Assembly (NCBI GenBank): GCA_030374805.1
Contig: JARGSG010000051.1
Coordinates: forward strand, 342,579 to 406,578
Source of the DNA: Gracilaria gracilis
Taxonomy: Eukaryota > Rhodophyta > Florideophyceae > Gracilariales > Gracilariaceae
Direction: 5' to 3'
DNA: 64,000 nt
The translations under genes and the position numbers were made by a program. The notes under the pieces are model-generated. The model was not told the DNA's origin. It was given only the letters and a program-made list of their open reading frames with translations, and did not search any database. Shown here in pieces: positions 45,116 to 56,127 of the stretch. Position 1 is the first letter of the stretch; every line of letters starts with the position of its first letter.

Positions 45116-45123
45116 TATTTATA
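45116..45123 (-). promoter_or_regulatory. TATA box of copy 1
   Basis: TATAAATA on the minus strand, about 118 bp before the ATG at 44998; conserved in copy 2. Confidence 0.6.
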
Positions 45124-45960
45124 CGGAAGGAAAGGCGGAAGTTTGATGGCGCTGATTGGCACAATATGCAGTACGGGAAACAGAGACCACCACGTTCATT
45201 CTAAAAGATTGGTCTCTGATGGTGTGTGTCGATGGTGTGCTTCACTTTTTCTTCTGTGTGACTGACAGATCGGCACTGACAATAAGGTGAAGCTGCACCG
45301 TTCGTTGATCCCAAGCAACGCCTGAACCCATTCAAATGTGGCCATTGCTCGCAACCGCCTCAGAGCAGTTATCTCATCAACTTGAGACCCGGTTGAGGAG
45401 TCGGAGGCAGTAACGCTACGAGTATAAATGGGAAAGAAAAGTTTTAACCATTGCTCATGACCTTTAATGGTACTGTACAAACCACGAAATCGGGGCGGTT
45501 GAGGCCGATTGCGGTCACATTTGCGGTGGGTGACAAACCAACGGGGGGGTTAGACGACAGGAAGAACTTGGAGAGAGATTATGTGTCTACGACACAAATG
45601 GCACCGTGAGGACAATAGATGGTTCACACTTACTAATATACAGATATGACAACTTGTATAATATGATGTGGTGCAAACCCTCTCTACATTTTGCAGGCCA
45701 TTATGGGTCCATTATAATGCGGAATGGATGTGTTAAATGTGCTCTCATGAATTAACCGTCAACACTGTTGTGTGTGGCACACCATTAATGTACCTTGAGC
45801 GTGTCTGTTGTTCCCACGCAGAAGGAAGTTCAGTTGGAGAAAATGAGAAATAAAATGAATTTGCTTTGTATCCGAAACAGAAATACAAAAAGCGACCTAA
45901 ATTACCAGATTGAAACAAATTCACGAGATCGGAACGGGTGAATCTCTCCATCTCGTCGGA

Positions 45961-46214
45961 AGTTCGTCTCTCTGGAACAAGTTTCTATCGCCATGCACCA
46001 GCAGTATTTCGTGGTGAATAATATTCACAGGCAGGCCTGACTATATTCACAACAACTAGAGTTTTACTGCGAAGAAAATGTTGTCAGGAATCTAATTTGT
46101 TTATTATTTTTTGAATAGTGTTGAATGCCGCTTCTTGAAAAAATGGCGACTATTGGCTTCCATAAGTGCCAAATGTTTACCACAAATACGACCCTAGTTG
46201 TAACTTGTTCATGG
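45961..46214. other. spacer of the inverted duplication
   Basis: About 250 bp of unique sequence between the arms; no gene seen. Confidence 0.5.
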
Positions 46215-46993
46215 GACCTGACCTCCGACGAGATGGTGAGATGAAACCGCTACCGTGAACGTGTACTTTTCATTTCGTCGTACGTCTTTCTGCGTGGCAA
46301 CAACAGACACGCTCAAGGTACAGTAATGGTGTGTCACGCACAACAGTGTTGACGGTTAATTCATGAGAGCACATTTAACACATCCATTCCGCATTATAAT
46401 GGACCCATAATGGCCTGCAAAATGTAACATTAGAGAGGGTTTGCACCACATCATATTATACAAGTTTTCATATCTGTATAAAAGTAAGTGTGAAACATCT
46501 CTTGTCCTCACGGTGCCATTTGTGCCGTAGACACATAATCCCTCTCCAAGTTCTTCCTGTCGTCTAACTCCCCCGTTGGTTTGTCATCCACCGCAAATGT
46601 GACCGCAATCGGCCTCAACCGCGCCAATTTCGCGGTTTGTACAGTACCATTAAAGGTCAAGAGCAATAGTTAAACCTTCTCTTTCCCATTTATACTCGTA
46701 GCGTTACTGCCTCCGACTCCTCAACCGGGTCTCAAGTTGATGCGATAACTTCTCTGAGGTAATTGCGAGCAATGATCACATTTGAGTGGGTGCAGGCGTT
46801 GCTTGGGATAAACGAACGGTGCAGCTTCACCTTATTGTCAGTGCCGATCTGTCAGTCACACAGAAGAAAAAGTGAAGCACACCATGAACACACACCATCA
46901 GAGACCAATCTTTTAGAATGAACGTGGTGGTCTCTGTTCCCCGTACTGCATATTGTGCCAATCAGCGCCATCAAACTTCCGCCTTTCCTTCCG

Positions 46994-47001
46994 TATAAAT
47001 A
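46994..47001 (+). promoter_or_regulatory. TATA box of copy 2
   Basis: TATAAATACAG, 118 bp before the ATG at 47119, in the same context as copy 1. Confidence 0.6.
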
Positions 47002-47118
47002 CAGAGCTCACAATTGGTCGCTGTTGAGAGCGGATCTCAACCTCCGACGCAACCAGTTCTACCTTTCATCAGCACTCCTTCTCGCCATTCGCAACTACAT
47101 AAACATCGTTCACCAATC

Positions 47119-47541
47119 ATGAATATGGTCTTTGTCACTCTCGTTGTGCTTTTCAGTGTGTTGAACTTGTCATTTTCGTCGCAACTGCCGGGGTGCAACC
47201 TGCCCAACAACGTTGCGTATTGCTCTCATGTGATGCGTGTGGGTGTCCAGTTTGATGACGAAAGTGCAGTTCATTTCGTGCGCCTGCAGAAGGCGTTTGC
47301 TCAGCGTCAGATGCCTCAGTGTGACTGGAATTCTTGGGATGGTACCGCAAATGTACACGAATGTGTGAACGTTCTGTCCAGGTTCCTTGGTGTGGAGGAC
47401 GTAAAGTTGTGGCCAGTGCAACGCCAGTCGCGTGCCTGCAGGAACAGTTGCACCCAGGGATGCAGGGATAACGTGTGCTCCCAAGCTCCCGCTGGAAGGC
47501 CGAGAGGATCGTGCAGGAGGGCATGCCGAAATGTGCTCTGA
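47119..47541 (+). CDS. small secreted Cys-rich protein, copy 2
   Basis: Same 140-residue protein as copy 1 (44998-44576), transcribed away from it. The DNA of the two coding regions differs at two third-codon positions (GTT/GTC for Val and CAC/CAT for His), both silent. The function is unknown. The predicted secretion and paired Cys suggest a disulphide-stabilised extracellular protein, by inference only. Confidence 0.75.
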   Translation: MNMVFVTLVVLFSVLNLSFSSQLPGCNLPNNVAYCSHVMRVGVQFDDESAVHFVRLQKAFAQRQMPQCDWNSWDGTANVHECVNVLSRFLGVEDVKLWPVQRQSRACRNSCTQGCRDNVCSQAPAGRPRGSCRRACRNVL

Positions 47542-47588
47542 GCTGCTCAGGCTGCTGTTTTTTTGGCGGGGATAAGAGAGCAGTACAG

Positions 47589-49806
47589 GTTACGCCATGA
47601 CAGTGGCTGTCATGTGAGAGGAATGTGTGGGTGGGGAAGCAGGAGGGAGGCTCAATAAAGATACCGTGACAGTATTATCTACCTTCGTATGTACGTTACA
47701 GTGCGTTAGTTGCAGTTGCGGTGCGTTACAACGCTGTGGTGTACTGTACGTACCACTACAGGTACCTACGCGATGTGTCCAAATTGCATCTTCACATCTG
47801 CCACACACCACGGCGTCGTCCGCCAATCACATGGAGCGAGCTCCATTATCAAATCGAGGCCATGCAGATCTCACAATCCACGGGCCGCAGTGGGAGACTA
47901 TGCGACTGAGAGCGAACCATTTCTATCTGGGCACTTGTTTGCTACGCTCGCTTTGACTTTCTCTTCTGGGAGCCACCTTGCTTCGCTATATTTAAAAACT
48001 TGGGCAATGTGCGTACAACCACACACACCGTTCGTGGGAAATGCTTCTGCCGAACACCCATCTCTTTTGCTTCTTCCCCCGCCCTGGTTGATGCTCGTAC
48101 CTGAATGGTAATAAACCGGAGAGATGTACAACACTGCGGAGAGGGAGAGGATGCATAAAAACCTACATGATTATAACAGAGGTAGATGTAGATAGATCGA
48201 AAAACTTCGCAGCTGCAGCCTCGTCCTCTATGCTTCATTCGACCACATCTACGCTGGAAAATGTATAATCCAAACTGCGACAAAGCGCCATCCCGCAGCC
48301 GTTACGCAATACGCTTCCACCGAAAGTGCCATCTGCCATTCTATACTACATATTGGCCGTGGTACGCAATTGGGTTTCTAGCACCTGGAGATGCAAAGCG
48401 GCGACAGGGAATTGTAGCCGTGGTGTGTTTTCTTTAAGAAATCACTTCTATCTTACAACATGCGGCATCCTCCAATAGATGGTACCAGGGCAGCACCGCA
48501 AGCACATTTTTCTACTTGTTCACATGCCTTTGTTTCCCCAAACATGCACACCGTTGACTGCATGTCTCCCCTTTGTCGCTCTTAGACCACCTTCCTCTTG
48601 CGTTTGATCGAGCATTACCATGGACATTTTTTCTGCAACGGTCAGAGCTTTTTTCCTGGAGTCTTTCATGCTGTTTACGATTGCAATTGCGGTGAAAGGT
48701 CCGTAACTGGTCCTGAGAACGCATTCATTACGCCCACAAGGACAACAAGGAGGACAGATTTCAAGATGCTAAGGCTTTGTATGTGGTAACCTGAGAAACT
48801 TTTCTACGGTTTCTACTGGTACATGTAGAGCCTAATCACTCACCGAAACAGTGAACTGTTGGTTGAATAGCGTGCTTGATGGAAGTGAAAGGCGGTCACA
48901 TCACTCTGTTGTATAGCATCCCGAAAATAAGGCAATGAATACCATGTCTATGTGAACTATTGTGTTTGCGCTACCCGTATGCGAGTTGTTGGAAGCGCAG
49001 TTATGAGTATTCATAACCGGAGCTGTGAATACAAGAGTCCTCTGCTTCTACGAGCAATAATGGAAAGGCATGTTGACTTCGTTAACCGGGATGTATGGAG
49101 AAGGCGAGAATATCTTGAGGGCCAGCGTCTGTGTGTGGATAAGAATGACACCCTTGCTTTGATCGTTCTCAAGATCATTGTAAGGCTTGCCATCGTCCGT
49201 ATGAATTGCAATCATCAATAGGATGCAGCATACTGTATGCTTAACCATGGTGGTCTCGAAGGTAAAAACGTGTATTTCTAGGGTATCAATTCTAACCTAA
49301 AGGATAGAATGGTGACCGCTTGCGAACTTCGTAATGTGAAGGACTCAGCCCTTTTTCATGGATGCCAAGATGCGAAGGTGCGAAGGTACGAAGGTAAGGG
49401 TTATCTACGTCGGTATTACGGACACGAGGTTGCATACTGTACACGGTACACACTGACGATGCTACGTGTGAACCGTGACAATTCATCCAGCGGCGAAGAA
49501 TATGTACCGTTGTCACAATATGTATGCGATGTAGTTCTCTGTTGCGTGAGACATGATACAAGGGTACGAGAACGAACTCACCCTTGATTTGGGTTGCCGA
49601 GGGCCAGACTCACTTGGAGTTGTGTCTCGCAGCAGCCTTAGCAACCGGACATTGCCGCTCTCGAACGCTTCATGAACCAAGGGTAGAGGGTAAGAGGGTA
49701 ACGCTCTGATTCCCAAGATCAAGGTGAGTTAGCTTTCAAGTGCGACTCAAAGTTTTTTCTACAGACGAAGCTTTGGCTGTTAGGATCCAATTGTAAATTG
49801 TAGAGC
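47589..49806. other. intergenic, no gene recognised
   Basis: About 2.2 kb with only short frames on both strands, none with a recognisable motif or conserved composition. No RNA gene or repeat stood out. Confidence 0.5.
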
Positions 49807-51816
49807 ATGGAAACGCCGCCCGCGGGCTCTGCAGATGACCCCCTTTTTACGGATCAAGTTCCAATCAGCGCTGGAGTTGCATTCGTCATCGGTGCCGCTG
49901 GCGCCTCTGTGGTTCTTTCTCAGGCCGTGCTTCGATCATGGCGTCGCATATCCTTAAGCCAGGTCCGAGGGCTACTGCTGGCACGCATTCATTTGCTTGT
50001 GCTAGTGTTCGCGGCCGTTGTCGCTGCGTCCATAGCAGGCTCCCGTCGCTTCTTTATTGAAGATGCTCGTGCGTTAGGGGGTATTCTTCCCATCCTTGGT
50101 GTGTTGGCACCGTTCATTTTCCTTGCGCGGAGGCCAGATGAGCTGAGCCATTACGAGACGAGTCCAACGCGAACGAAGATCTTGGATTGGTTTCTGCAAT
50201 CACCAACCAACATCCTCCTGGCGCTTCCTGGTATGCTATGCGTTGCTCTTTGTACGTGGGGCATGGTTACAACCAAGTCCTGGGATGTATTGGCATTAGC
50301 ATTCTCTTTCTTTATCGCAGTGCTTGCACGTTCGGATCCGCTTCAGTATTTTGCTTGGGACGGAGTTGGTGTCCAATGGCAATGGGGAAGATTACTCCCA
50401 TGCCCAACGAGAATGCCCTCCTGGCGATTTGTAATCGGACGGGTTGAAGAAAGTGACGGGAGAGTTGGAGTAGAAGTGGACGCAATGGAAACACCGTCCT
50501 TGGATACTGTTACGATGAGAGGTGGGCTTTTCGGTGAAACCCGAACACGCTCAGATCGGGCTCTTGCGCAATCAATCGTAAAACGTGGAGTACTAGCATC
50601 GATGCCCCAATTCTACGATTACGTCAACGGAGTTTGGGTGCATATCATAGTCGGAGGTAGAGGGGGAGGGAAGAAAGAAGGGCGTCATCTTGATGAAGCT
50701 GCGGCAAGTTGCTTCATTCTCATTGTATCGATGCTGCGGGAAGCAGTGAACTCAAGCGCGCGCCTAGGCGCAGACGTTTGGCTTCTCCTGGCCATTTTCC
50801 GAATCCGACTCAATGATATTGCCGCTGACTATACACATGCGTCAAATTATCAGCGAGTTCCGGCTCTAGCTCGTCTGGGGTTCATAGCCAACGATATTTG
50901 GTCTGTATTTGCGGGCCGACGACGAGGTGCAGAACTAGTACTTGACGACGCAGCCGTTGCACAACTGGAGCGTTACATAGAAAACGAAATTAATTCGAAG
51001 AGAGAAGAGGATCAAGGAAGCGTAGATCTAGAAAAAGGAACTGGTGAGGAGCTTGATAGTGTACACGCGCACGAGAATGATACGGAATCTATACGACTGA
51101 GTGAGCCTCCAGAGACGGAAGGTTTAAGTCGGACTCCTGAAGACAGATCAAAGTCGAACAGAGAAATGAGGGCCGATGATGACAACTGCAGTACAGGGAC
51201 AGGTATAGAACGTGCACATGCGCACTATACAGTTGGCATGTATCAAGCTTTAGACCGGAGTGACAAGCCACCATCGTCGCCAAATCCAAGCCAGTGGGTT
51301 GATTGGGTTGTTGACAGCTTGAGCGAGTTGTATGCAGCTGCAATATGCGTATCACGTGATGGTGGTAATGTGGTGAGTGAAAACCAGACTGCTCAGATGG
51401 AACCCCGCTTTGCTGATTGGATGGGGGCTGCAAATTTGGCCGAGCTCAAGCAAGAACTGAGGGACACATTTGAAGGCGAAGCATTGAGAAATAGAACTGA
51501 AGACAGCGTGAGGTGGGAAGCAGGGGAGAACCAAGAGGAGACAATGCTTGTAAGTGAGTTGGCTGCGCAGAAAATTCAACCAGCAGAAGCATTTACGTAT
51601 ATGATGCTTTCATTAGCTTTGAAGAACATTTCGGAAAGCGCACACTTTGATAACGGGGGAGTTGGGTTTGAGAGCGCGGGTATTGATGTTTGCGGAGGTG
51701 AGTTGAACGGCAGACTGAAATCGCAGAACGTCGCGTACAAGCTAATGATTGCACAAATGGCCCTCTGGACATACGTTGGATTAGGTGAAACAATATCTGC
51801 TTTGCTTGCGCGGTGA
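49807..51816 (+). CDS. multi-pass membrane protein, unidentified (669 aa)
   Basis: One long uninterrupted frame. The first 180 residues hold about five hydrophobic segments: around 22-42 (AGVAFVIGAAGASVVLSQ), 58-78 (HLLVLVFAAVVAASIAG), 90-108 (GILPILGVLAPFIFLA), 137-156 (ILLALPGMLCVALCTWGMV) and 160-177 (LALAFSFFIAVLA). The rest is mainly hydrophilic and probably on one side of the membrane. It includes an acidic, disordered linker (about 385-480) and a helical C-terminal part (QWVDWVVDSLSELYAAAICV, AEAFTYMMLSLALKNISE). I do not recognise the family. It converges on the ubiquitin protease gene. Confidence 0.75.
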   Translation: METPPAGSADDPLFTDQVPISAGVAFVIGAAGASVVLSQAVLRSWRRISLSQVRGLLLARIHLLVLVFAAVVAASIAGSRRFFIEDARALGGILPILGVLAPFIFLARRPDELSHYETSPTRTKILDWFLQSPTNILLALPGMLCVALCTWGMVTTKSWDVLALAFSFFIAVLARSDPLQYFAWDGVGVQWQWGRLLPCPTRMPSWRFVIGRVEESDGRVGVEVDAMETPSLDTVTMRGGLFGETRTRSDRALAQSIVKRGVLASMPQFYDYVNGVWVHIIVGGRGGGKKEGRHLDEAAASCFILIVSMLREAVNSSARLGADVWLLLAIFRIRLNDIAADYTHASNYQRVPALARLGFIANDIWSVFAGRRRGAELVLDDAAVAQLERYIENEINSKREEDQGSVDLEKGTGEELDSVHAHENDTESIRLSEPPETEGLSRTPEDRSKSNREMRADDDNCSTGTGIERAHAHYTVGMYQALDRSDKPPSSPNPSQWVDWVVDSLSELYAAAICVSRDGGNVVSENQTAQMEPRFADWMGAANLAELKQELRDTFEGEALRNRTEDSVRWEAGENQEETMLVSELAAQKIQPAEAFTYMMLSLALKNISESAHFDNGGVGFESAGIDVCGGELNGRLKSQNVAYKLMIAQMALWTYVGLGETISALLAR

Positions 51817-52810
51817 TGGGCAGCGGCGGAGCTGGAAGAAAGGCAAGCAAGCTATAACTGTAGTAGCTTCAGTTACTCAACTCAGCTATACGTAGCATCG
51901 GCGAAGCGGGAGGGGGCATAAAAGGGCCAACGAAGCTTGTGAATGAAGAAAACCAAGTTCTACAGCTTGAGCGTGGCGAGAAACTCATTCTGAATGAGTA
52001 TAATGTTGCAGACTGCAGCCAAAATTGCTTCAAAGCACTCTATGGACGAAGCTTGTTGCTCTACGAGGCGGAAGCTCGATGGCGAGCTGAGTGTCACCCG
52101 GGAGCGGGGAAAATGAGCATTCACCCGGTTTGTTCTTCCGTTGCGGATCGGCGCCAGCTTCCTTGCAACCTCCTCATGTCCTTTTTTCACAGCAATCACG
52201 ATGGCTGTGAGCCCTTTCCGTTGTTTGGATCGACACCAGCGCTATATTCCAAGACTTCGCTTTCCACGAGTGCCTGCCTTGTGTATCTAATCAGAATCAA
52301 GACCATGGGCACATTTCTGGGCGCTTGATCGGCCCATGCAACCAGCTACATATCAGCAGCTCCTGTAGCACCTCAAGAGTGCCATTCCCGCGCCGCGCTA
52401 GACGCGTTGTTTCCCTGGTTCTCACGATCGGCCTGTGGTTGCGCCTGCAGCAGCTCCTGAACCACCACATGGAGCTTGCATACTGCTCACATCAAAGCTA
52501 TAACACCTTGATTGTTTGGACGATCTATCTGCGCGTGAACCTGCAGCACACACCTGGCGCACCACCGTAGAGTCCCCGTTTCGCGCTCGTTCCGTGCTGC
52601 GGGGATCAATGCAGTTTCTCTGGTTTCGTTTGTGTGGTCGCCCTGCCCGTGCGCGTGCTGCTCAACTTGCAGGCCAAAGTAGGTCAAAGTAGAACGTTTG
52701 CGCAGACAATGGAGCAGTGGCACAGCCCTATACCCAAGTTTGTGTGCGTATATCTATGCGAAAACACCAGGGTCCGCTTCCTGGACCAGGCAATTTATAT
52801 GTACAATGGG
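51817..52810. other. intergenic between convergent genes
   Basis: About 1 kb between the stop of the membrane protein and the stop of the USP gene. Short frames only; I see no supported gene. Confidence 0.5.
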
Positions 52811-55339
52811 TCAAGTCTTCTGCTGTTCGGTGGAGACGTTTTGCTCCTCAACCTCAAGCTCCAAAACGTCACGAGTAATCTCCTCAACCAGTTGCTGGGG
52901 AAGAAGCTCTTTGCTTTCGTCAAATGTATTCCTTGATGGTTCACTCAGTTGCAGGGACGATACATATATCAAGCAGTATGCTGATGCTCTACCATTCCCA
53001 CCTACCGAGAACGCATACATTTCTTCCTCAGATATAAAAGAAACCATCGAGTCACTCAACTTCATCCACATCTTACTGGCATCAACACAATTCCAGTCGC
53101 GTATAAACGTCCAGTAATGACCGCTCTCTGGAGCGCCATCGTGCACAAGCACCGCATGAAGTTTGTACTTCATGTCGTCGAGCCCGCGATACACGCTTGC
53201 TTCTGGCTCAATCGCCTCGAGCTCTCGTTCATATGCATCATATTTTTCGCGATCATGATCTAGAATCCTTCCAATCGTCCCTAGCGATGCCTCTATACTT
53301 TCGCGCGACAAACCGTCCACTTGAAACAGAGCCGAAGTGGGTTCAAGAGCTTCCTTAAGGCGCTTTTGGACCCTGCTGGCAGCCGAAAAATACCCCTCTT
53401 CGTACCTGTGTTTCGCGGGACGCGGTTGATTCGCAGACCAGCCTACTTCTTCGACCTCTTGAGAAGCCTTGACAGGGAAGCCACGATAGTGCTCGAGAAG
53501 CGAATTGAGACGTTCCTTCTCCTTCCTGAGTTCATTTACTCGGCTTCGAGCTCGAGTTGCTTCCTCACGGTTCTTCTCCATATAGCGGTCAAATGCAATT
53601 TCCAGAGGAAAATCGTACCTATCGTGAACCTTGTCCGCCTGCAGGGTGCTTCTGTTGTAGCTTACCCGTAGTAGATAGATCACCATCACTGGCGGAAGCG
53701 CAGTAAACCATACGCTCTTTGTCGCAACAGCGCGCTCGGAGTCGCTGGTCGATAGCTGAACGACGGCGTCCTGACCAGCTCTTGACATAAGCGGTGTGGT
53801 CATGTTTACCTGATTGTGCTCGAGCGCATCTGGATCGCTCTCTCGCGTCTCAGGCAATGTGTCGCCATCACTGGGCTCGATCTTTGTGAGCGCATAATCA
53901 TCCAGCCCAGCATACAGGTTTCGTTCCTGCTTGATAGTGGCATTGACAATAATAGCGGTGGTATCACCTCTGGTGGTAACCGGATTCTCGGCGTCACTAG
54001 CCGCTTTGGCCATATCATTCTCCGAACGCAACGTCTCCTGTCGGAAACGGATGGTAAAGAGGTCCTTGACAAGCGATGCAGGCGATTCAGGGGACGGAGA
54101 TTGCTGTTGCATAGCATCGTCATCAAGCGACGAGGGTTGCGACTGCGACACATCTTGCTTGAGTCCCATTTCAACCATGTTGAGAAAGAGCTCATTGAAT
54201 TCAGATGCATCTTGTTGCGCTCCAATGACAATACGCTTACCGTCCGAGCCGCGCATGGAGCGAGCAACGTTGGTGGGATCGGCGCAACTGCGATTGCCAA
54301 GCGCCATGGCTGCAAACAATCGCTGCAGTTGCACGACAAAAGTAACTGCATTGCGCTTCATGGCGGCGTCCGTCTCCTGCTGTGTCTCTAGGGCGGACTT
54401 GGGTTGAGGCTGAACAGACAGCTCGACGGTCGGAAGTTGGGGGGCGACATCATTCAGGTCCCGCAGCATGTCGGAGGTGGTTTCGCTCTTCTTCTCCGTA
54501 GTGGTATCGCCGTTTGGAGATGTGGAGGCGTCGGCAGGGCTGACAGGCGAGCGGTACTTCATGATGGCGCGGCGAAAAGGCGGAAGGTAGTAGTACACCT
54601 GAAGCAAAGAGTTCAAGTAGCAAGTGTTGCCAATATTCCTCAATCCAACCGGATGATTGAAACTAACACGCTGCGCAGGCGGCTCGCTGATATAGGCGGT
54701 AGACTGCCAAGAAACAGCGCGTTCGGTGGGTTGCTGGTTATACTTGAGGCTCTCCTCGATGGCGCGGATGATATCGTGGTCAGCGGTACCAGGGGCGGCA
54801 AAGGCATCCTGTCGGGAGGCCTGGATGGCCTTTTCTGTATCGCGCTCGTACTGATCCTTCCTGGAAAGCTCCAAGGCGGCTCGGATCTGATCATCGTGCG
54901 ACGTGGGCAAGTCGTCGGCGGAGGGCGCGGGCGCAGACGTGCCCTCCTCCGTGACGCCGAGACGATCCAACGAGTCGCGCGCGTTGGCGATGGCGCCGAA
55001 CTGCGGCTGCGGGTACTGCGGGGCGTCAATGGGCAGCTGCGACGCGTCCGAGCTGATGTTGTGGTAGTGGGGCAGGTGGTCGGTGGGCAGCGCCTCCTTG
55101 AGCGCGGGCCACTCCTCCGACATGGCGAGCGGCGGCGGTGGCGGCGGTGGCGGCGGTGGCGGCGCGGCAGAGTCGGCCACGAAGCGCGAGGGCGAGGACG
55201 ACGCGTTCTGCTCGATGTACTCCATGGCCTGGTGGATGTCGCACATGCCGGCGTGCGCGGCGCGCGACACGTCCAGCTGCGAGTAGCCCATGCCCAGCAT
55301 GACGCTCTGCCAGTTGGCGTCGAGCTCGTCGGCCGCCAT
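52811..55339 (-). CDS. ubiquitin-specific protease with UBA and UIM motifs (USP25/28-like)
   Basis: Cysteine protease that removes ubiquitin from proteins. I take the ATG at 55339 (GCGCCCATGG context, 842 aa). The frame stays open for 124 codons upstream, but that part is GC-repeat sequence. A UBA-type domain lies at about 8-46, then an 11-Pro run (60-70), UIM-like helices at about 149-163, 168-178 and 187-200, and the USP catalytic domain. The Cys box is GLRNIGNTCYLNSLLQ (Cys240), followed by QQDASEFNELFLNM. The His box is SGHYWTFIRDW (His741), with a Asp in KLSDSMVSF (about 763). A large polar, partly coiled insert sits between the boxes (RARSRVNELRKEKERLNSLLE). The architecture resembles animal USP25/28. 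It is divergent with the mitochondrial carrier. Confidence 0.9.
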   Translation of the reverse strand: MAADELDANWQSVMLGMGYSQLDVSRAAHAGMCDIHQAMEYIEQNASSSPSRFVADSAAPPPPPPPPPPPLAMSEEWPALKEALPTDHLPHYHNISSDASQLPIDAPQYPQPQFGAIANARDSLDRLGVTEEGTSAPAPSADDLPTSHDDQIRAALELSRKDQYERDTEKAIQASRQDAFAAPGTADHDIIRAIEESLKYNQQPTERAVSWQSTAYISEPPAQRVSFNHPVGLRNIGNTCYLNSLLQVYYYLPPFRRAIMKYRSPVSPADASTSPNGDTTTEKKSETTSDMLRDLNDVAPQLPTVELSVQPQPKSALETQQETDAAMKRNAVTFVVQLQRLFAAMALGNRSCADPTNVARSMRGSDGKRIVIGAQQDASEFNELFLNMVEMGLKQDVSQSQPSSLDDDAMQQQSPSPESPASLVKDLFTIRFRQETLRSENDMAKAASDAENPVTTRGDTTAIIVNATIKQERNLYAGLDDYALTKIEPSDGDTLPETRESDPDALEHNQVNMTTPLMSRAGQDAVVQLSTSDSERAVATKSVWFTALPPVMVIYLLRVSYNRSTLQADKVHDRYDFPLEIAFDRYMEKNREEATRARSRVNELRKEKERLNSLLEHYRGFPVKASQEVEEVGWSANQPRPAKHRYEEGYFSAASRVQKRLKEALEPTSALFQVDGLSRESIEASLGTIGRILDHDREKYDAYERELEAIEPEASVYRGLDDMKYKLHAVLVHDGAPESGHYWTFIRDWNCVDASKMWMKLSDSMVSFISEEEMYAFSVGGNGRASAYCLIYVSSLQLSEPSRNTFDESKELLPQQLVEEITRDVLELEVEEQNVSTEQQKT

Positions 55340-55438
55340 GGGCGCTTCGGCGGGGCGCGGCGGCGGCAGCAGCGGCGGCGGCAGTGGCGGCTGCGGCGTC
55401 GGCGGGGCGGCGGCGGCGGCGGCGGTGGTGGCGGGGCG

Positions 55439-55472
<34 letters not shown>

Positions 55473-56127
55473 GCGGCGACGGTGGCACGGGCGAGGGGCG
55501 CGGCGGCGGGGCGGCGCTCATGGGAGCGGCGGCGGCGACGACGCGGCCGTGCGCGGGGGAGGGGGGGAGGGGGGGAGGGGGGAGGGAAGAGGGGAGAGGG
55601 GTGTGGGTGTGTGTGTGTGCCGGGGCGACGGCGGCGTTGGGCCGTTGGGCGCGAGCGGGGAGGCGGAACGACGGCGACGGGCGACGGCGGCGATGGCGCG
55701 CAGCGACGCAATCAGCGACGCGGCACGCGTTAAGCGCAAGGAGCGCGCGCGGCGCGCGAGGCGCGATTTTTTGGTGCCGCCGCCGCAGCCGCTGCCGCAG
55801 CCGCTGCCGCCGCCGCAGCCGCTGCCGCAGCCGCTGCCGCCGCCGCAGCCGCTGCCGCCGCCGCAGCCGGCGCATTGCTGATGTCACAATGTGGCAGGTG
55901 TCAGCAACGGCGACACGTCAGCGCGCGGCGCGGGCGCGGCGCGGCGCGGACGCGGCGCGCGCCGTTACATACCACGGTACCTCAGCCGCTGAGGCTCAGC
56001 GGCGGCACATAACATATAAGCGACGGCGGCGCCATTTTTTACCTTCGCGAGCTGCATCGTCTCGCGCGCGCGCACCGCACTCGCTCCCCCTCCCCTCCGC
56101 CACGCCCCCCCGCCCCTTCCCCCCGCC
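55340..56127. promoter_or_regulatory. GC-rich divergent promoter with GGC repeats
   Basis: Region between USP (minus) and the carrier (plus). It has long GGC/CGG tracts (about 55395-55510), a G-rich GGGGGAGGGGGG tract at about 55555-55600, and a tandem array based on CCGCAGCCGCTG at about 55781-55875. A TATA-like ACATATAAGCG occurs at 56011. Overlapping open frames of several hundred codons here reflect composition and are not called. Confidence 0.5.

Larger units (their letters stand above)
44528..45960 (-). repeat. left arm of the inverted duplication
   Basis: The reverse complement matches 46215-47588: the coding region, promoter and about 800 bp upstream. It starts at the CTGCTCTCTTATCCC side and fades near the centre, with small indels. 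The outer limit is where the two copies diverge after AGAGAGCAGTA. Confidence 0.85.
46215..47588 (+). repeat. right arm of the inverted duplication
   Basis: Counterpart of 44528-45960. The upstream parts show scattered substitutions and indels (for example AAAATGTAACATTAGAGAGGG here against AAAATGTAGAGAGGG in the left arm), whereas the coding part has only two changes. Confidence 0.85.
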
